41,422 bases of DNA from an uncultured Lachnospiraceae bacterium (GCA_947589155.1 CANQBH010000019.1:1-41422), one strand, 5' to 3'; positions 17,232 to 26,834 are shown, numbered from the stretch's first letter. Translations and numbers: made by a program. The notes: generated by a model from the letters alone, not told the origin.

Positions 17232-18821
17232 ATGTGTTCCGTAATGGCATTATCAAACAGTTTTTCGATCTCCGAGGACGAGATGAGGGAGCATTTCCAA
17301 AAGACTGCGTCCAGAGGGCCGGATTGCTGCCGGATCATCAAAACGGACGACGTTGTTTTGGGATTTCAGCGGCTTTCGATCATGGGATTAAGCGAGAGCG
17401 GGATGCAGCCGTTTGAACTCCACGGCAATTATGTCGTCTGCAACGGCGAGTTGTACGGATTCCGCAGGGAGCGCGAGGAACTGAAAAAAAAGGGTTATAC
17501 GTTTGCGGGCGATTCGGATTGCGAGATCATCCTGCCGATGTACGAGCAGTACGGCGTGAGTATGTTCGGACGGCTCGATGCGGAATTTGCGATGGTCCTT
17601 TACGACCACGAGACGCGGGAAATGATCGCCGCGCGGGATCCGATCGGGATCCGGCCGCTGCACTACGGCTATGACAGGAACGGACACATCCTGTTTGCCA
17701 GCGAAGCGAAAAATCTGGTGGGGTTGTGCGAACGGGTCTTCCCGTTCCCGCCGGGACATTATTATAAGGACGGCAAGTTCATCTGTTACCGCGATATCGC
17801 GGCAAGGCAGGAGTACAGCAGCGACGATCTCGAAACGGCGTGCAAAAAGATCAGGGAAAAACTGATCGCGGGCGTGGAAAAGCGGCTCGACGCGGACGCG
17901 CCGGTCGGCTTTCTGTTGAGCGGAGGGCTGGACAGTTCCCTTGTGTGCGCGATTGCCGCAAAGCAGTCCGGCCGGCCGATCAAGACGTACGCCGTCGGCA
18001 TGAAGAAAGACGCGATCGATCTGAAATACGCCAGAGAAGTGGCGGACTATCTGCACACCGACCACCGCGAGATCTACATTGACCGCCGGCTGGTGCTGGA
18101 AAGTCTTGAGGAAGTCGTGCAGGCGCTTGGAACCTATGACATCACCACCATCCGCGCCAGCATGGGCATGTATCTTCTGTGCAAGGGCATTAAGAAAGCG
18201 GATCCGCAGATACGGGTGCTTTTGACCGGCGAGATCTCCGATGAGATCTTCGGCTATAAATATACGGATTTCGCGCCCAATGCGGAAGAATTCCAGAAAG
18301 AAGCGGAAAAGCGTCTGCGCGAACTTCATATGTACGACGTGCTGCGGGCCGACCGCTGCATTTCCGTCCACTCGATGGAGGCGCGGGTCCCGTTCGGCGA
18401 TCTGGATTTTGTTTCCTATGTCATGCGTATCGATCCCGAACTGAAGATGAACCGCTATCAGAAAGGGAAGTATCTCCTGCGCCATGCGTTTGAAGGATAC
18501 GGCTATCTGCCGCAGGACATCCTGTTTCGGGAGAAGGCGGCGTTTTCCGACGCCGTCGGACATTCGATGGTGGACGACATCAAGGAATATGCCGCGCAGT
18601 TATACAGCGACGAGGAATTTGAACGGCGGCGGCAGGCGTATGCGTTTGCCATGCCGTTTACCAAAGAGTCGCTGTTATACAGGGAACTGTTTGAAAAGTA
18701 TTATCCGGGCCAGGCAAAAATGATCGCGGATTTCTGGATGCCGAATAAGACTTGGGAACATTGCGATGTTGACGACCCGTCGGCCAGAGTGCTCATCAAT
18801 TACGGCCAGAGCGGTTGTTGA
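17232..18821 (+). CDS. asnB: Asparagine synthase, glutamine-hydrolysing
   Basis: A 529-residue two-domain enzyme. The N-terminal class II amidotransferase domain has Cys2 as its nucleophile once Met1 is removed (MCSVMAL) and shows RGPD and VCNGELYGF. The C-terminal synthetase domain has the ATP pyrophosphatase loop SGGLDSS (230-236) and [11 protein letters not shown]. It converts Asp, Gln and ATP to Asn. The start at ATG 17232 is fixed by the N-terminal Cys and by AAAGGAG; in-frame codons upstream lie in the terminator. The type III glutamine synthetase gene follows 62 bases later on the same transcript, so glutamine supply and use are linked. Confidence 0.94.
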   Translation: MCSVMALSNSFSISEDEMREHFQKTASRGPDCCRIIKTDDVVLGFQRLSIMGLSESGMQPFELHGNYVVCNGELYGFRREREELKKKGYTFAGDSDCEIILPMYEQYGVSMFGRLDAEFAMVLYDHETREMIAARDPIGIRPLHYGYDRNGHILFASEAKNLVGLCERVFPFPPGHYYKDGKFICYRDIAARQEYSSDDLETACKKIREKLIAGVEKRLDADAPVGFLLSGGLDSSLVCAIAAKQSGRPIKTYAVGMKKDAIDLKYAREVADYLHTDHREIYIDRRLVLESLEEVVQALGTYDITTIRASMGMYLLCKGIKKADPQIRVLLTGEISDEIFGYKYTDFAPNAEEFQKEAEKRLRELHMYDVLRADRCISVHSMEARVPFGDLDFVSYVMRIDPELKMNRYQKGKYLLRHAFEGYGYLPQDILFREKAAFSDAVGHSMVDDIKEYAAQLYSDEEFERRRQAYAFAMPFTKESLLYRELFEKYYPGQAKMIADFWMPNKTWEHCDVDDPSARVLINYGQSGC

Positions 18822-18883
18822 TACAGGCGGGAGACCGCCGAAGGAACCAAAAGAAGTTCATTCCAGCAAAGGAGGATACGGGT

Positions 18884-20980
18884 ATGACGATGCATGTACC
18901 GGAATTATTTGGAAGTATGGTGTTTAACGACGCCGTTATGAAGGAGAGGCTTCCCAAGGACGTATATAAGACGTTGAAAAAGACGTCGGAAGAAGGGCTC
19001 CATCTGCAGCTTGACGTGGCGAACGTCGTCGCTGCAGCGATGAAGGACTGGGCGATCGAAAAAGGAGCGACGCACTTTACGCACTGGTTCCAGCCGATGA
19101 CCGGCGTGACCGCGGAGAAGCATGACAGTTTCATTTCGCCGGAGCCGGGCGGAAGGGTCATCATGGAATTTTCCGGAAAGGAACTGGTCAAAGGCGAGCC
19201 GGACGCTTCGTCTTTCCCTTCCGGCGGACTGCGCGCTACGTTTGAGGCCAGAGGCTATACCGCATGGGATCCGACGTCCTATGCGTTCATCAAGGACGAT
19301 ACGCTGTGTATCCCGACGGCGTTCTGCTCATACAGCGGAGAAGCCCTCGACAAGAAGACGCCGCTGCTGCGCTCCATGCAGGCGCTGGATAAACAGGCGG
19401 TGCGCGTCCTGCGTCTGTTCGGGAATACCGAGGTCAAGCGCGTGATCACCACCGTCGGTCCGGAGCAGGAGTACTTCCTGATCGACAGCAGCGTCTATGA
19501 AAAGCGGCCGGATCTGATCTATACGGGCCGCACGCTGTTCGGCGCGCAGCCGCCGAAGGGACAGGAGTTGGAGGATCACTATTTCGGCACGATCAAGCCG
19601 CGCGTATCCGCCTACATGAAGGAACTCGACGAGGAATTGTGGAAACTCGGGATCCTTGCGAAAACCAAGCACAACGAGGTGGCTCCGGCCCAGCACGAAC
19701 TTGCGCCGGTCTTCTCCACGACCAATATCGCGACCGACCATAACCAGTTGACGATGGAGATGATGAAGACGGTGGCGGGACGGCACGGCATGACCTGCCT
19801 GCTCCACGAGAAGCCGTTTGCGGGCGTCAACGGTTCGGGCAAGCACAACAACTGGTCGATCTCAACGGACAGCGGAGCCAATCTTTTGGAGCCGGGCGCG
19901 ACGCCATCCCAGAACGCGCAGTTCCTTCTGTTTTTGACCGCCGTGATCAAAGCGGTGGACGATTATCAGGAACTGCTCCGTCTCTCCGTGGCAAGCGCGG
20001 GCAACGACCACCGTCTGGGCGCGAACGAAGCGCCTCCGGCAATCATCTCCGTCTTCCTTGGAGACGAATTGACGGATGTCATCGACTCGATCGAAAAAGG
20101 CGTGGATTACCACGATAAGGAAAAGAAACTGATGTCCATCGGCGCGACCGTGCTGCCGCATATCCCGCAGGATACGACGGATCGGAACCGCACGTCGCCG
20201 TTCGCCTTTACGGGCAACAAGTTTGAGTTCCGTTCCCTCGGCTCGACGGCTTCCATTTCCGGCCCGAACGTCATCTTAAATACGATCGTTGCGGAGAGCC
20301 TGTCGCAGTTTGCGGACGTTTTAGAGAAGGCGGACGATTTTGACGCGGCGCTGGATCAACTGCTGCGCGAGGAGATCACAAAGCACAAACGGATCATCTT
20401 CAACGGCAACGGCTACGGTGCGGAATGGCTGGAAGAAGCGAAAAAGAGAGGCCTGTCAAATCTCCGCTCCACGGTGGACGCGCTGCCGGTCTATGTGCAG
20501 GACAAGACGGTGGAACTGTTCGGCAAGCACGGCGTCTATACGAAGACCGAGTTGGAAGCGCGCTATGAGATCATGCTGGAGAACTACTACAAGGTGCTGA
20601 ACATCGAAGCCATGACGATGATCTCCATGACGAAGAAGGATATCATGGGAGCGGCGCTGGAGTACCAGCACGGTCTGTCCGATGCCATCAACGCCAAGAA
20701 GTCCGCGTGCCCTTCCGCCGCGTCTTTGGTGGAAGAAAAACTGCTGACAAGGGCGGCGGATCTGACCGCTTCCATGCTGGAGCGGCTGGAGCGGCTGGAA
20801 AAAGACGTAGATCTTGGCGCGGAAAAGGAGACGGCTTTGGAGACCGCCCGTTATTACAGGGATGTGGTCTTTGAAGACATGAACGCGCTGCGCGAGGTGA
20901 TCGACGAACTCGAAGTCGTGATTCCGGGTAAGATCTGGCCGTACCCGACCTATGGCGAAATGCTTTACAGCGTCAAGTAA
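18884..20980 (+). CDS. glnN: Glutamine synthetase type III
   Basis: A 698-residue protein, the usual size of GSIII (about 700-730), catalysing ATP-dependent synthesis of glutamine from glutamate and ammonia. Family signatures are HWFQPMTG near the N-terminus, [11 protein letters not shown] (metal-binding Glu residues), [20 protein letters not shown] and [16 protein letters not shown]. Start: ATG 18884 follows AAAGGAGG, and a second ATG two codons later is also possible. It lacks the type I tail. It is probably the active glutamine synthetase of this window, in contrast to the divergent type I protein at 28412. It shares its transcript with asnB upstream and probably amtB downstream. Confidence 0.96.
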   Translation: MTMHVPELFGSMVFNDAVMKERLPKDVYKTLKKTSEEGLHLQLDVANVVAAAMKDWAIEKGATHFTHWFQPMTGVTAEKHDSFISPEPGGRVIMEFSGKELVKGEPDASSFPSGGLRATFEARGYTAWDPTSYAFIKDDTLCIPTAFCSYSGEALDKKTPLLRSMQALDKQAVRVLRLFGNTEVKRVITTVGPEQEYFLIDSSVYEKRPDLIYTGRTLFGAQPPKGQELEDHYFGTIKPRVSAYMKELDEELWKLGILAKTKHNEVAPAQHELAPVFSTTNIATDHNQLTMEMMKTVAGRHGMTCLLHEKPFAGVNGSGKHNNWSISTDSGANLLEPGATPSQNAQFLLFLTAVIKAVDDYQELLRLSVASAGNDHRLGANEAPPAIISVFLGDELTDVIDSIEKGVDYHDKEKKLMSIGATVLPHIPQDTTDRNRTSPFAFTGNKFEFRSLGSTASISGPNVILNTIVAESLSQFADVLEKADDFDAALDQLLREEITKHKRIIFNGNGYGAEWLEEAKKRGLSNLRSTVDALPVYVQDKTVELFGKHGVYTKTELEARYEIMLENYYKVLNIEAMTMISMTKKDIMGAALEYQHGLSDAINAKKSACPSAASLVEEKLLTRAADLTASMLERLERLEKDVDLGAEKETALETARYYRDVVFEDMNALREVIDELEVVIPGKIWPYPTYGEMLYSVK

Positions 20981-21002
20981 GAGAAAAAAGAAAGTAAGAG
21001 GA

Positions 21003-21053
21003 GCACAAAGATGTGCGCGTACCGGTGGGTTTTCCGCGGACGCGCACATTTTT
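21003..21053 (+). promoter_or_regulatory. Attenuator leader of amtB: hexaloop hairpin overlapping a terminator (probable ANTAR target)
   Basis: Hairpin GCAC (21003-21006), loop AAAGAT (21007-21012), GTGC (21013-21016). It competes with a strong terminator, ATGTGCGCGT (21011-21020) with ACGCGCACAT (21040-21049), followed by T residues. The AAAG of the loop can pair with the U-tract. There is no room or signal for a promoter between hairpin and gene, so amtB depends on read-through from the glnN side. Confidence 0.7.
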
Positions 21054-21076
21054 ATGTATAGAAGGAGGAAAATGCT

Positions 21077-22846
21077 ATGACAGAAGAAGTAATGACATTT
21101 GTCAGCGACAACGTGTTCGGCATCTGGTTTCTGATCGGTGCCGCGCTGGTGTTCTGGATGCAGGCGGGCTTTGCGATGGTCGAAGCCGGATTTACCCGCG
21201 CCAAGAATACCGGTAACATCCTGATGAAGAACCTGATGGATTTTTGTATCGGAACGGTAATGTTCATTCTGATCGGTTTCTCCCTGCTTTTGGGCGAAGA
21301 TATCCTCGGGCTGATCGGGAAACCGGGTTTTGACATCTTTACGGCCTACGGCGATTTCGACTGGTCGAATTTTGTCTTCAACCTGGTATTCTGCGCCACC
21401 ACCGCCACCATTGTTTCGGGCGCGATGGCAGAGCGTACCAAGTTTTTGAGTTACTGTATCTATTCCGGCGTGATCTCGGCGCTGATCTATCCAATCGAGG
21501 CACACTGGATCTGGGGCGGCGGCTGGCTCGCGCAGCTCGGGTTCCACGATTTCGCGGGTTCCTGCGCGATCCATATGGTCGGCGGTATCTGTGCGCTGAT
21601 CGGCGCAAAGATCCTCGGCCCCCGTATCGGAAAGTTCAATACGGACAAACAGGGAAAAGTCACTAAAGTCAACGCCATCCCGGGCCACAACATCACGTTC
21701 GGCGCGCTGGGCGTGTTCATCCTCTGGCTCGGCTGGTACGGATTTAACGGCGCGGCGGCAACGTCCGTAGAACAGCTCGGTTCCATCTTCGTTACCACGA
21801 CGATCGCACCGGCCGTTGCAACCGTCGTTTGCATGGTGTTTACCTGGGTGCATTACGGCAAACCGGATGTGTCCATGTGCCTGAACGCTTCTCTGGCAGG
21901 TCTGGTCGCCATTACCGCACCGTGCGACGTTACGGATGCGTTCGGCGCCATCGTCATCGGCGCGGTAGCGGGCCTGCTGGTCGTCTTCGGCGTATGGCTG
22001 CTGGATTACAAACTGCATGTGGACGATCCGGTCGGCGCGGTCGCCGTACATATGATGAACGGTATCTGGGGTACGCTGGCAACCGGCCTGTTCGCAACGA
22101 ACGCAGCGCCGGGGTACAGTATTGCGGACGCGCAGGGCAATGAACTGGTCGGCCTGTTTTACGGCGGCGGATGGAAACTGCTCGGTCTGCAGTGCCTTGG
22201 TATCGTATCAGTGGCTGCATGGGCGGCTGTGACGATCACGATCACGTTCTTGGTAATCAAAGCGGTCGTCGGACTGCGCGTTACGGAAGAAGAGGAGATC
22301 ACGGGTCTGGATTCTACGGAGCACGGACTGACTTCCGCATACGCCGGATTTGCGATCTACGAATATCAGGGAACGATGGACGTCAACGAGAATACGGATC
22401 TGGGCGTGAGCGCTTACGAGGATGCGTCGGCGGCAATGAAGAACGCGGCGGTACCGGTCGTCGGACGTCCGGCGGAGGAGACGCCGTCCTCCGGTCTGCA
22501 TAAGGTGGTCATCATCGCGAAACTGTCCCGCTATGACAAACTGCGTCGTGCAATGAACGATCTGGGCGTGACCGGTATGACGGTAACGCAGGTCATGGGC
22601 TGCGGCGTGCAGAAGGGAGCCGGTGAGAAATACCGAGGCGTCGAGATGGACGCTACGCTGCTGCCGAAGGTCAAGGTGGAGATCGTGGTCAGCAGGATCG
22701 CTGTGGACGATGTGATCGAGGCGGCGAAGAAGACGCTGTACACGGGCCATATCGGAGACGGCAAGATCTTTGTCTACGATATCGCACGGGTGGTCAAAGT
22801 CCGTACCGGCGAAGAAGGCGCGGCAGCGCTTGCCGACGTCGAGTAG
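21077..22846 (+). CDS. Ammonium transporter fused to a P-II signal protein
   Basis: A 589-residue protein. Residues 1 to about 420 form an Amt channel with about 11 membrane segments (VEAGFTRAKNTGN, HMVGG and GFNGAAAT are recognisable). A linker of about 50 residues follows. Residues 475-589 are a complete P-II domain (VTGMTVTQV, T-loop VQKGAGEKYRG, LPKVKVEIV, TGHIGDGKIFVYD, VRTGEE). The nucleotide and 2-oxoglutarate contacts (Gln of VQKG, Lys of LPKVK) are kept. The uridylylation Tyr51 is Met here, while the Tyr46 equivalent remains. Such fusions are known from a few anaerobes; the P-II part probably gates its own channel. The start follows AAGGAGG. No separate glnK is in the window. Confidence 0.93.
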   Translation: MTEEVMTFVSDNVFGIWFLIGAALVFWMQAGFAMVEAGFTRAKNTGNILMKNLMDFCIGTVMFILIGFSLLLGEDILGLIGKPGFDIFTAYGDFDWSNFVFNLVFCATTATIVSGAMAERTKFLSYCIYSGVISALIYPIEAHWIWGGGWLAQLGFHDFAGSCAIHMVGGICALIGAKILGPRIGKFNTDKQGKVTKVNAIPGHNITFGALGVFILWLGWYGFNGAAATSVEQLGSIFVTTTIAPAVATVVCMVFTWVHYGKPDVSMCLNASLAGLVAITAPCDVTDAFGAIVIGAVAGLLVVFGVWLLDYKLHVDDPVGAVAVHMMNGIWGTLATGLFATNAAPGYSIADAQGNELVGLFYGGGWKLLGLQCLGIVSVAAWAAVTITITFLVIKAVVGLRVTEEEEITGLDSTEHGLTSAYAGFAIYEYQGTMDVNENTDLGVSAYEDASAAMKNAAVPVVGRPAEETPSSGLHKVVIIAKLSRYDKLRRAMNDLGVTGMTVTQVMGCGVQKGAGEKYRGVEMDATLLPKVKVEIVVSRIAVDDVIEAAKKTLYTGHIGDGKIFVYDIARVVKVRTGEEGAAALADVE

Positions 22847-22881
22847 AGGGCGAACCTTTTGGCAATACAATGAAAAAAGAC

Positions 22882-22916
22882 AAACGGGTGGAGAGCAATG
22901 CTTTTCACCCGTTTTT
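22882..22916. terminator. Bidirectional terminator between amtB and the C39-like gene
   Basis: Stem AAACGGGTG (22882-22890) with CACCCGTTT (22906-22914), continued inward by GAGAGC/GCTTTT to give about 15 pairs and a 3-base loop. T-runs follow on both strands. The minus-strand gene's stop codon lies inside it. Confidence 0.88.
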
Positions 22917-23774
22917 CAGCGCCCAGATCTTGCGCATCTGAAAACGGATATCGTCAAAGTCCCAAGTGAGGGCGCTCCTCGCGCGGCTGTTGGGATCGTT
23001 GACGAAAAATCCGTCGGCGTTGTAATCGTAGATGACGATGAAGTGTCCCTGCGTGGTGAAATCGCCCGGCCCCATCGCACAGATAATGACGGCGCCGCCG
23101 TCCAGCGCGTTTTGCATTTCCTCGCGGGAAGCGCCGACCTCCGCAACGGAAAGGCCGCAATGCCGCGGAAAGTCTTCCATCAGCGACCATGCGGTTCCGC
23201 TGCCTTCCACATAATAGCCGTTTTTCATCGCATAGGAAGCGATCGCATCCGGCGTCAGCGAATCGTCTTTGGTCAGGGAAAAACACGCCATGGAAAGCGC
23301 GGTCGGCCCGCAGCCGGAGAGGCCGATGCAGTCTTCGCCATAGGAAAGATAGCCCCAGCGCTCATCCCATTGGAGAAGGAGTGGGGCTTTTTCCATCCGT
23401 TCCGCGAGGGAAAGGCCTTTTGGCGCGCTGCCGTCTCCGGGATAATCCTTCACAAATCCGGACATTTCCGGATTGTTGGCGAGGGCGGCCAAAAGCGGCT
23501 GCGGATAACGGGACGGATCCTTGCAGATCGCCGCAACGTCGGGATCGTCCTTTGCCATTTCCTGCAGCTGCAGCAGGACTTCGTCCTGCGTGTGCTCCGT
23601 CGGGATCGTAAGTTGGACATCCGCCTTCGCGCCTGCGGCGGGCTTCAGCGCCCGATAGATGCCGAAAGCGCCGAGGATCAGGGCAAAGGCGAGCAGGATC
23701 CAGAAAAAGAGGAAGCAAAACTTCCGGAAATTCTGTCTGCGTTTTTTTCTTCGTTTGATCTTTGTGTATGCCAT
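22905..23774 (-). CDS. Membrane-anchored C39-like cysteine peptidase domain protein
   Basis: A 289-residue protein. A very basic N-terminus (KIKRRKKRRQ) precedes one membrane segment (about 19-40), so the rest is probably outside the cell. Residues from about 130 match the Peptidase_C39_2 fold: SGCGPTALSM with Cys155, GHFIVIYDY with His244, and VNDP with Asp260. It may act as a papain-like peptidase or amidase on the surface; the substrate is unknown. The frame is open 40 codons upstream, but ATG 23774 has a ribosome-site-like AAGGGAAG and the natural basic start. A -10-like TATACT lies upstream (23808-23803), without a good -35. Confidence 0.8.
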   Translation of the reverse strand: MAYTKIKRRKKRRQNFRKFCFLFFWILLAFALILGAFGIYRALKPAAGAKADVQLTIPTEHTQDEVLLQLQEMAKDDPDVAAICKDPSRYPQPLLAALANNPEMSGFVKDYPGDGSAPKGLSLAERMEKAPLLLQWDERWGYLSYGEDCIGLSGCGPTALSMACFSLTKDDSLTPDAIASYAMKNGYYVEGSGTAWSLMEDFPRHCGLSVAEVGASREEMQNALDGGAVIICAMGPGDFTTQGHFIVIYDYNADGFFVNDPNSRARSALTWDFDDIRFQMRKIWALKNG

Positions 23775-23952
23775 ATCGCTTCCCTTTCTTTTTACTATCC
23801 AAAGTATAGCGGAAGCGCGCGGCAAAATCTTGAAATCGGGGGGGTATTTTTTTAAGGTTTGGTTAAGAAATGGGGAAGAATTATGAAACTTCACGGAATA
23901 TTTGAAGTAAAGATCCTATCAAGCCTTGCATGATTTTTGTGCAAAATTGCCT

Positions 23953-23981
23953 TTGCAAAACGCAAAAATATCTGATATCTT
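23953..23981 (+). promoter_or_regulatory. Promoter of the MATE transporter leader
   Basis: TTGCAA (23953-23958), a 17-base spacer and TATCTT (23976-23981). The predicted start near 23988 is about 13 bases before a strong terminator hairpin. Confidence 0.5.
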
Positions 23982-24000
23982 TTTAGCAGTGTGTAGCTGA

Positions 24001-24038
24001 AACGGCGTAAGTCCAACTTTGGGGCTTACGCCGTTTTT
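24001..24038 (+). terminator. Terminator hairpin in the MATE leader
   Basis: Stem AACGGCGTAAG (24001-24011) with CTTACGCCGTT (24025-24035), an inner CC/GG pair, then T residues. The MATE ribosome site follows 10 bases later, so this must act as an attenuator or leaky block. No AAAG hexaloop hairpin is present here, unlike the nitrogen leaders, and no known riboswitch was recognised. Confidence 0.8.
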
Positions 24039-24061
24039 ACGTTTATAAGGAGGTTATTACC

Positions 24062-25468
24062 ATGGAAGAAAATCAGTCTTATCTGGCCACGGAAAAGGTG
24101 GGCAAACTTATGGGCAAATATGCATTGCCCTGTATTATTTCGCTGCTGGTCGGCGCTCTTTACAACATTGTCGATCAAATTTTCATTGCCAATGCAAGTT
24201 ATCTCGGCTCTTATGGCAACGCTGCCAATACGGTGGTGTTTCCGCTCACGGTCATAGCGCTGGCGGTCGCCGTTATGATTGGAGACGGATGCTGCGCTTT
24301 TGTCAGCCTGAATCTTGGGCAAGGCAACAGAGAAGAAGCGGCAGACAGCGTCGGCCTTTCAGTGTTGATGACGCTAATTGGCAGCGCTTTTCTTTGCGCC
24401 GTGTATCTTCTTTTTCAGACGCAGATCATCACCGTGTTCGGTGGAACCGTGAACGAGGAGACCTTTGCGCTTTCAAAAGAATATTTCTTTTATATTACGC
24501 TTGGCATTCCTTTTTATATGTTCGGGCAGGCGATGAATCCTGTCATCCGTGCAGACGGGAGCCCGAAATTTGCGATGGCTGCTACGCTGTGCGGCGCTGC
24601 CTTGAACATCATTCTCGATCCGATTTTCATTTTCTGTTTTCGCTGGGGCATGATGGGCGCTGCCCTCGCTACGGTAATCGGACAGATTGCGACGGCGCTG
24701 CTTTCCCTTTGGTATCTTCTGCATATGAAGTCGGTCAAATTATCAAGGCGTGCTTTTCGACCGAATAAAGCCATCGCGGGACGCACGCTGTCACTGGGAA
24801 TTTGCAGTTTCCTCTCGCAAATATCGCTGGTCGCAGCAATGGCGGCCATCAATAATATGGTTCGCAAATACGGGGCGCTTGATCCCGTGTTTGGACAGGC
24901 GCTCTATGCGCAGATCCCGATGGCGGTTGTGGGGATTGTCATGAAGGTGTTTCAAATTGTGATCTCCATCGTCATCGGTATGGCGGCGGGGTGTATTCCG
25001 ATTGTGGGGTATAACATGGGAGCGGGGCGGCAGACCCGGGTCAAACGGCTGTTTTCCATGCTGCTGATCTGTGAAGCGGCCGTCGGCCTGATTGCCCTGC
25101 TGGTCGTGGAACTTCTGCCCCGTGAACTGATCGGCATTTTCGGCTCGGCAAACGAAAGCGTTTACTATACGGAATTTGCAGTCAAAGCCTTTCGGATTTA
25201 TCTGTGCATGATCGTTTTTGCCTGTCTCAATAAAGCGACTTTTATTTTTCTTCAGGCGATGGGAAAGGCGGTTGCCTCGACGATGCTTTCCATGATTCGT
25301 GAGATCGTATTCGGCGTTGGATTTGCGCTCCTGCTGCCGCTGTTTTTCGGGCTTGACGGCGTATTGTATTCCATGCCGGTTTCCGATCTTTTGACCGCCG
25401 CCGTCTCCGCCATTGTTATTGTCTCAACCTATAAACAGTTGTCCGGCAAGCAGGAACCCTGTCGGTAA
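24062..25468 (+). CDS. MATE family efflux transporter
   Basis: A 468-residue membrane protein with about 12 hydrophobic segments in two similar halves. Typical MATE features are LLVGALYNIVDQIFIA near residue 30, SLNLGQGN, GMMGAALATVIGQ in the first half and IPIVGYNMGAGR in the second. It probably exports a drug or metabolite using a cation gradient; the substrate is unknown. The start follows AAGGAGGTTATTACC. It lies in a segment that interrupts the two nitrogen blocks and uses somewhat more AT-rich codons than its neighbours, which may indicate separate origin. Confidence 0.93.
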   Translation: MEENQSYLATEKVGKLMGKYALPCIISLLVGALYNIVDQIFIANASYLGSYGNAANTVVFPLTVIALAVAVMIGDGCCAFVSLNLGQGNREEAADSVGLSVLMTLIGSAFLCAVYLLFQTQIITVFGGTVNEETFALSKEYFFYITLGIPFYMFGQAMNPVIRADGSPKFAMAATLCGAALNIILDPIFIFCFRWGMMGAALATVIGQIATALLSLWYLLHMKSVKLSRRAFRPNKAIAGRTLSLGICSFLSQISLVAAMAAINNMVRKYGALDPVFGQALYAQIPMAVVGIVMKVFQIVISIVIGMAAGCIPIVGYNMGAGRQTRVKRLFSMLLICEAAVGLIALLVVELLPRELIGIFGSANESVYYTEFAVKAFRIYLCMIVFACLNKATFIFLQAMGKAVASTMLSMIREIVFGVGFALLLPLFFGLDGVLYSMPVSDLLTAAVSAIVIVSTYKQLSGKQEPCR

Positions 25469-25473
25469 CAGGC

Positions 25474-25501
25474 TTTACCTGAAGCATTTTCGTGTTATAA
25501 T
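25474..25501 (+). promoter_or_regulatory. Promoter after the MATE gene
   Basis: TTTACC (25474-25479), a 16-base spacer and perfect TATAAT (25496-25501). It would drive the broken or short ORFs that follow. Confidence 0.45.
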
Positions 25502-25592
25502 GAAAAACAGATGAAGGCAGCGCGTTGATTGTGAAGATCGGGAGGACGACAGGGATGCGGCGTTGGTTTCCATTTTGTCGCTGACGACTGCG

Positions 25593-25736
25593 ATGCTGAC
25601 ACGGTTTGGCGAAAACGACGATCCGGCATTTCACAGAATCATGACCGGCGCCGCGGGGGCCGGAGTCTGCACAATTGTCATAGGCATGGCGGTCTTTATG
25701 ATTTATAGAGCGAATAAAGAATTGAAAAAAGAGTGA
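25593..25736 (+). pseudogene. Short membrane-protein ORF, probably a remnant
   Basis: From ATG 25593 the frame encodes 47 residues. It contains a hydrophobic segment (GVCTIVIGMAVFMIYRA) and a basic end (NKELKKE). The frame is open back to 25515 without an ATG; a TTG at 25563 would add 10 residues, but GGAGG (25541-25545) is too far away for a normal start. The coding-like sequence upstream of any start suggests a gene that has lost its 5' end, or a small protein with an unusual start. Most of the 324-base gap between the MATE gene and the next ORF is accounted for by this frame and the promoter at 25474. The family was not recognised. Confidence 0.4.
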
Positions 25737-25792
25737 TCTACCGTAGAAGAAAAAGAAACTTTTTCCACATCTGCTATTAGGAGGAACGGTCT

Positions 25793-25951
25793 ATGGATGT
25801 ACTGGACTTTATTCATGAAAAGTTTTCACAAGATTGCGCGATCGGCACAGTGCTTCATCTTGTCATGGCAAATTATGAGTTGTCTGCGGAAGAAGCGCAG
25901 GATAAGATCGATGAATATTTTGAAATCGTGGAAGCGATGGAGCGGCAGTGA
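25793..25951 (+). CDS. Small acidic protein of unknown function (52 residues)
   Basis: ATG 25793 follows TAGGAGGAACGGTCT, a strong ribosome site. The 52-residue product is acidic and predicted mostly helical (AEEAQDKIDEYFEIVEAMER), with no membrane segment or signal peptide. Its good ribosome site and coding-like composition support it being real. It lies upstream of the LytTR/GHKL pair, but nothing in it resembles a known pheromone precursor. Function unknown. Confidence 0.6.
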   Translation: MDVLDFIHEKFSQDCAIGTVLHLVMANYELSAEEAQDKIDEYFEIVEAMERQ

Positions 25952-26108
25952 CCCGTCAGACGCCATAGCAAGCGCAAAGGGAGTGGAATAGATCCATGCA
26001 GGTAATTCATATCAAAAATCCGGTCATTCGCAACATATCCTTCCGCCGCGTATTCGATCTTCCGATATAATAAAAGAAAACGATGCATAAGAAAGGACGG
26101 CGGAACGG

Positions 26109-26834
26109 ATGAAGATCGCAGTCTGTGACGATGATAAAGCGGCAAGGGAGCATATCGTCTCGCTGATCAAAGAGCAGGAAGGAAGCACCGAGACCGCTGT
26201 CTTTGCAAGCGGCGAGGAACTGTTGGACGCGGGGCGGGATTTTGACATTTTGTTTCTGGATGTGGAAATGGCAAACGTCTCGGGGATCGACGCGGCAAAG
26301 CGGATCAGAAGGCGGCAGGAGAAAGAAGGACGGGCAAAGAGCGTTATCATCTTTGTGACGGGATATGAGAAGTATGTCTATGATGCGTTTGATGTGTCGG
26401 CGTTTCAATATCTGATCAAACCGCTGGAGAAAAAAAGGTTTACCGCCGTATTCCGACGGGCGTGGAAAGAGGCGTTGGCCTTGCGGGAGCGGGAAGAAAA
26501 ATATCTTTTTGTCAAAAGCGGCGGCGTCCGGAAAAAGGTGTTTCTCAAGGATCTCTTTTACATTGAAAGCGCGAACAGAAAAGTGATTCTCCATACCGAA
26601 ACGGGGATCGTGGAGACCTACGGGAAAATGTACGAATGGGAGCAGGCGGCAGGCGACGGTTTTTACCGTTGTCACAGGTGCTATCTTGTAAATATGGAAC
26701 AGATCGTTTCCTATGGAACGGATACGATCGAAGTTGCCAACGGCGACAAACTGCTCCTCGCCCAGAAGAAATATGCGAGTTTCGTTAAGCGTTATATGAA
26801 CTATGCAAGAAACGGAGGGACCGTAAATGTTTGA
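26109..26834 (+). CDS. Response regulator, LytTR DNA-binding family
   Basis: A 241-residue protein. The receiver domain is intact: acidic cluster Asp7-9, phosphoacceptor Asp51 in FLDVEM, Thr84 and Lys104 (IKPLEKK). The C-terminal LytTR domain (about 135-235) shows LFYIESANRK, CHRCYLVN and the final FVKRYMNY. Regulators of this AgrA/ComE type bind direct repeats in promoters and often control peptide or bacteriocin systems. A TATAAT lies at 26066-26071 but lacks a recognisable -35, as often seen for activated promoters. It overlaps the kinase gene by 8 bases. The target genes are unknown. Confidence 0.92.
   Translation: MKIAVCDDDKAAREHIVSLIKEQEGSTETAVFASGEELLDAGRDFDILFLDVEMANVSGIDAAKRIRRRQEKEGRAKSVIIFVTGYEKYVYDAFDVSAFQYLIKPLEKKRFTAVFRRAWKEALALREREEKYLFVKSGGVRKKVFLKDLFYIESANRKVILHTETGIVETYGKMYEWEQAAGDGFYRCHRCYLVNMEQIVSYGTDTIEVANGDKLLLAQKKYASFVKRYMNYARNGGTVNV

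Noticed and set aside
20960-21002. A second A1/G4 hexaloop hairpin upstream of the amtB element
   Set aside because: Candidate loops such as ACAGCG and AGCGTC are not flanked by complementary arms.
22770-23855. 361-codon plus-strand frame opposite the C39-like gene
   Set aside because: The minus-strand frame has a clear catalytic triad, membrane anchor and ribosome site. The plus-strand product has no recognisable features and starts inside amtB.
23930-23986. 18-codon ORF in the MATE leader as a leader peptide
   Set aside because: There is no ribosome site and it mostly precedes the predicted transcript start. Probably chance.
25996-26070. 24-codon ORF (MQVIHIKN start) upstream of the LytTR gene as a pheromone precursor
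   Set aside because: It is short, its ribosome site is poorly spaced, it overlaps the -10 of the regulator gene, and it has no leader or processing motif. It cannot be excluded but is not supported.
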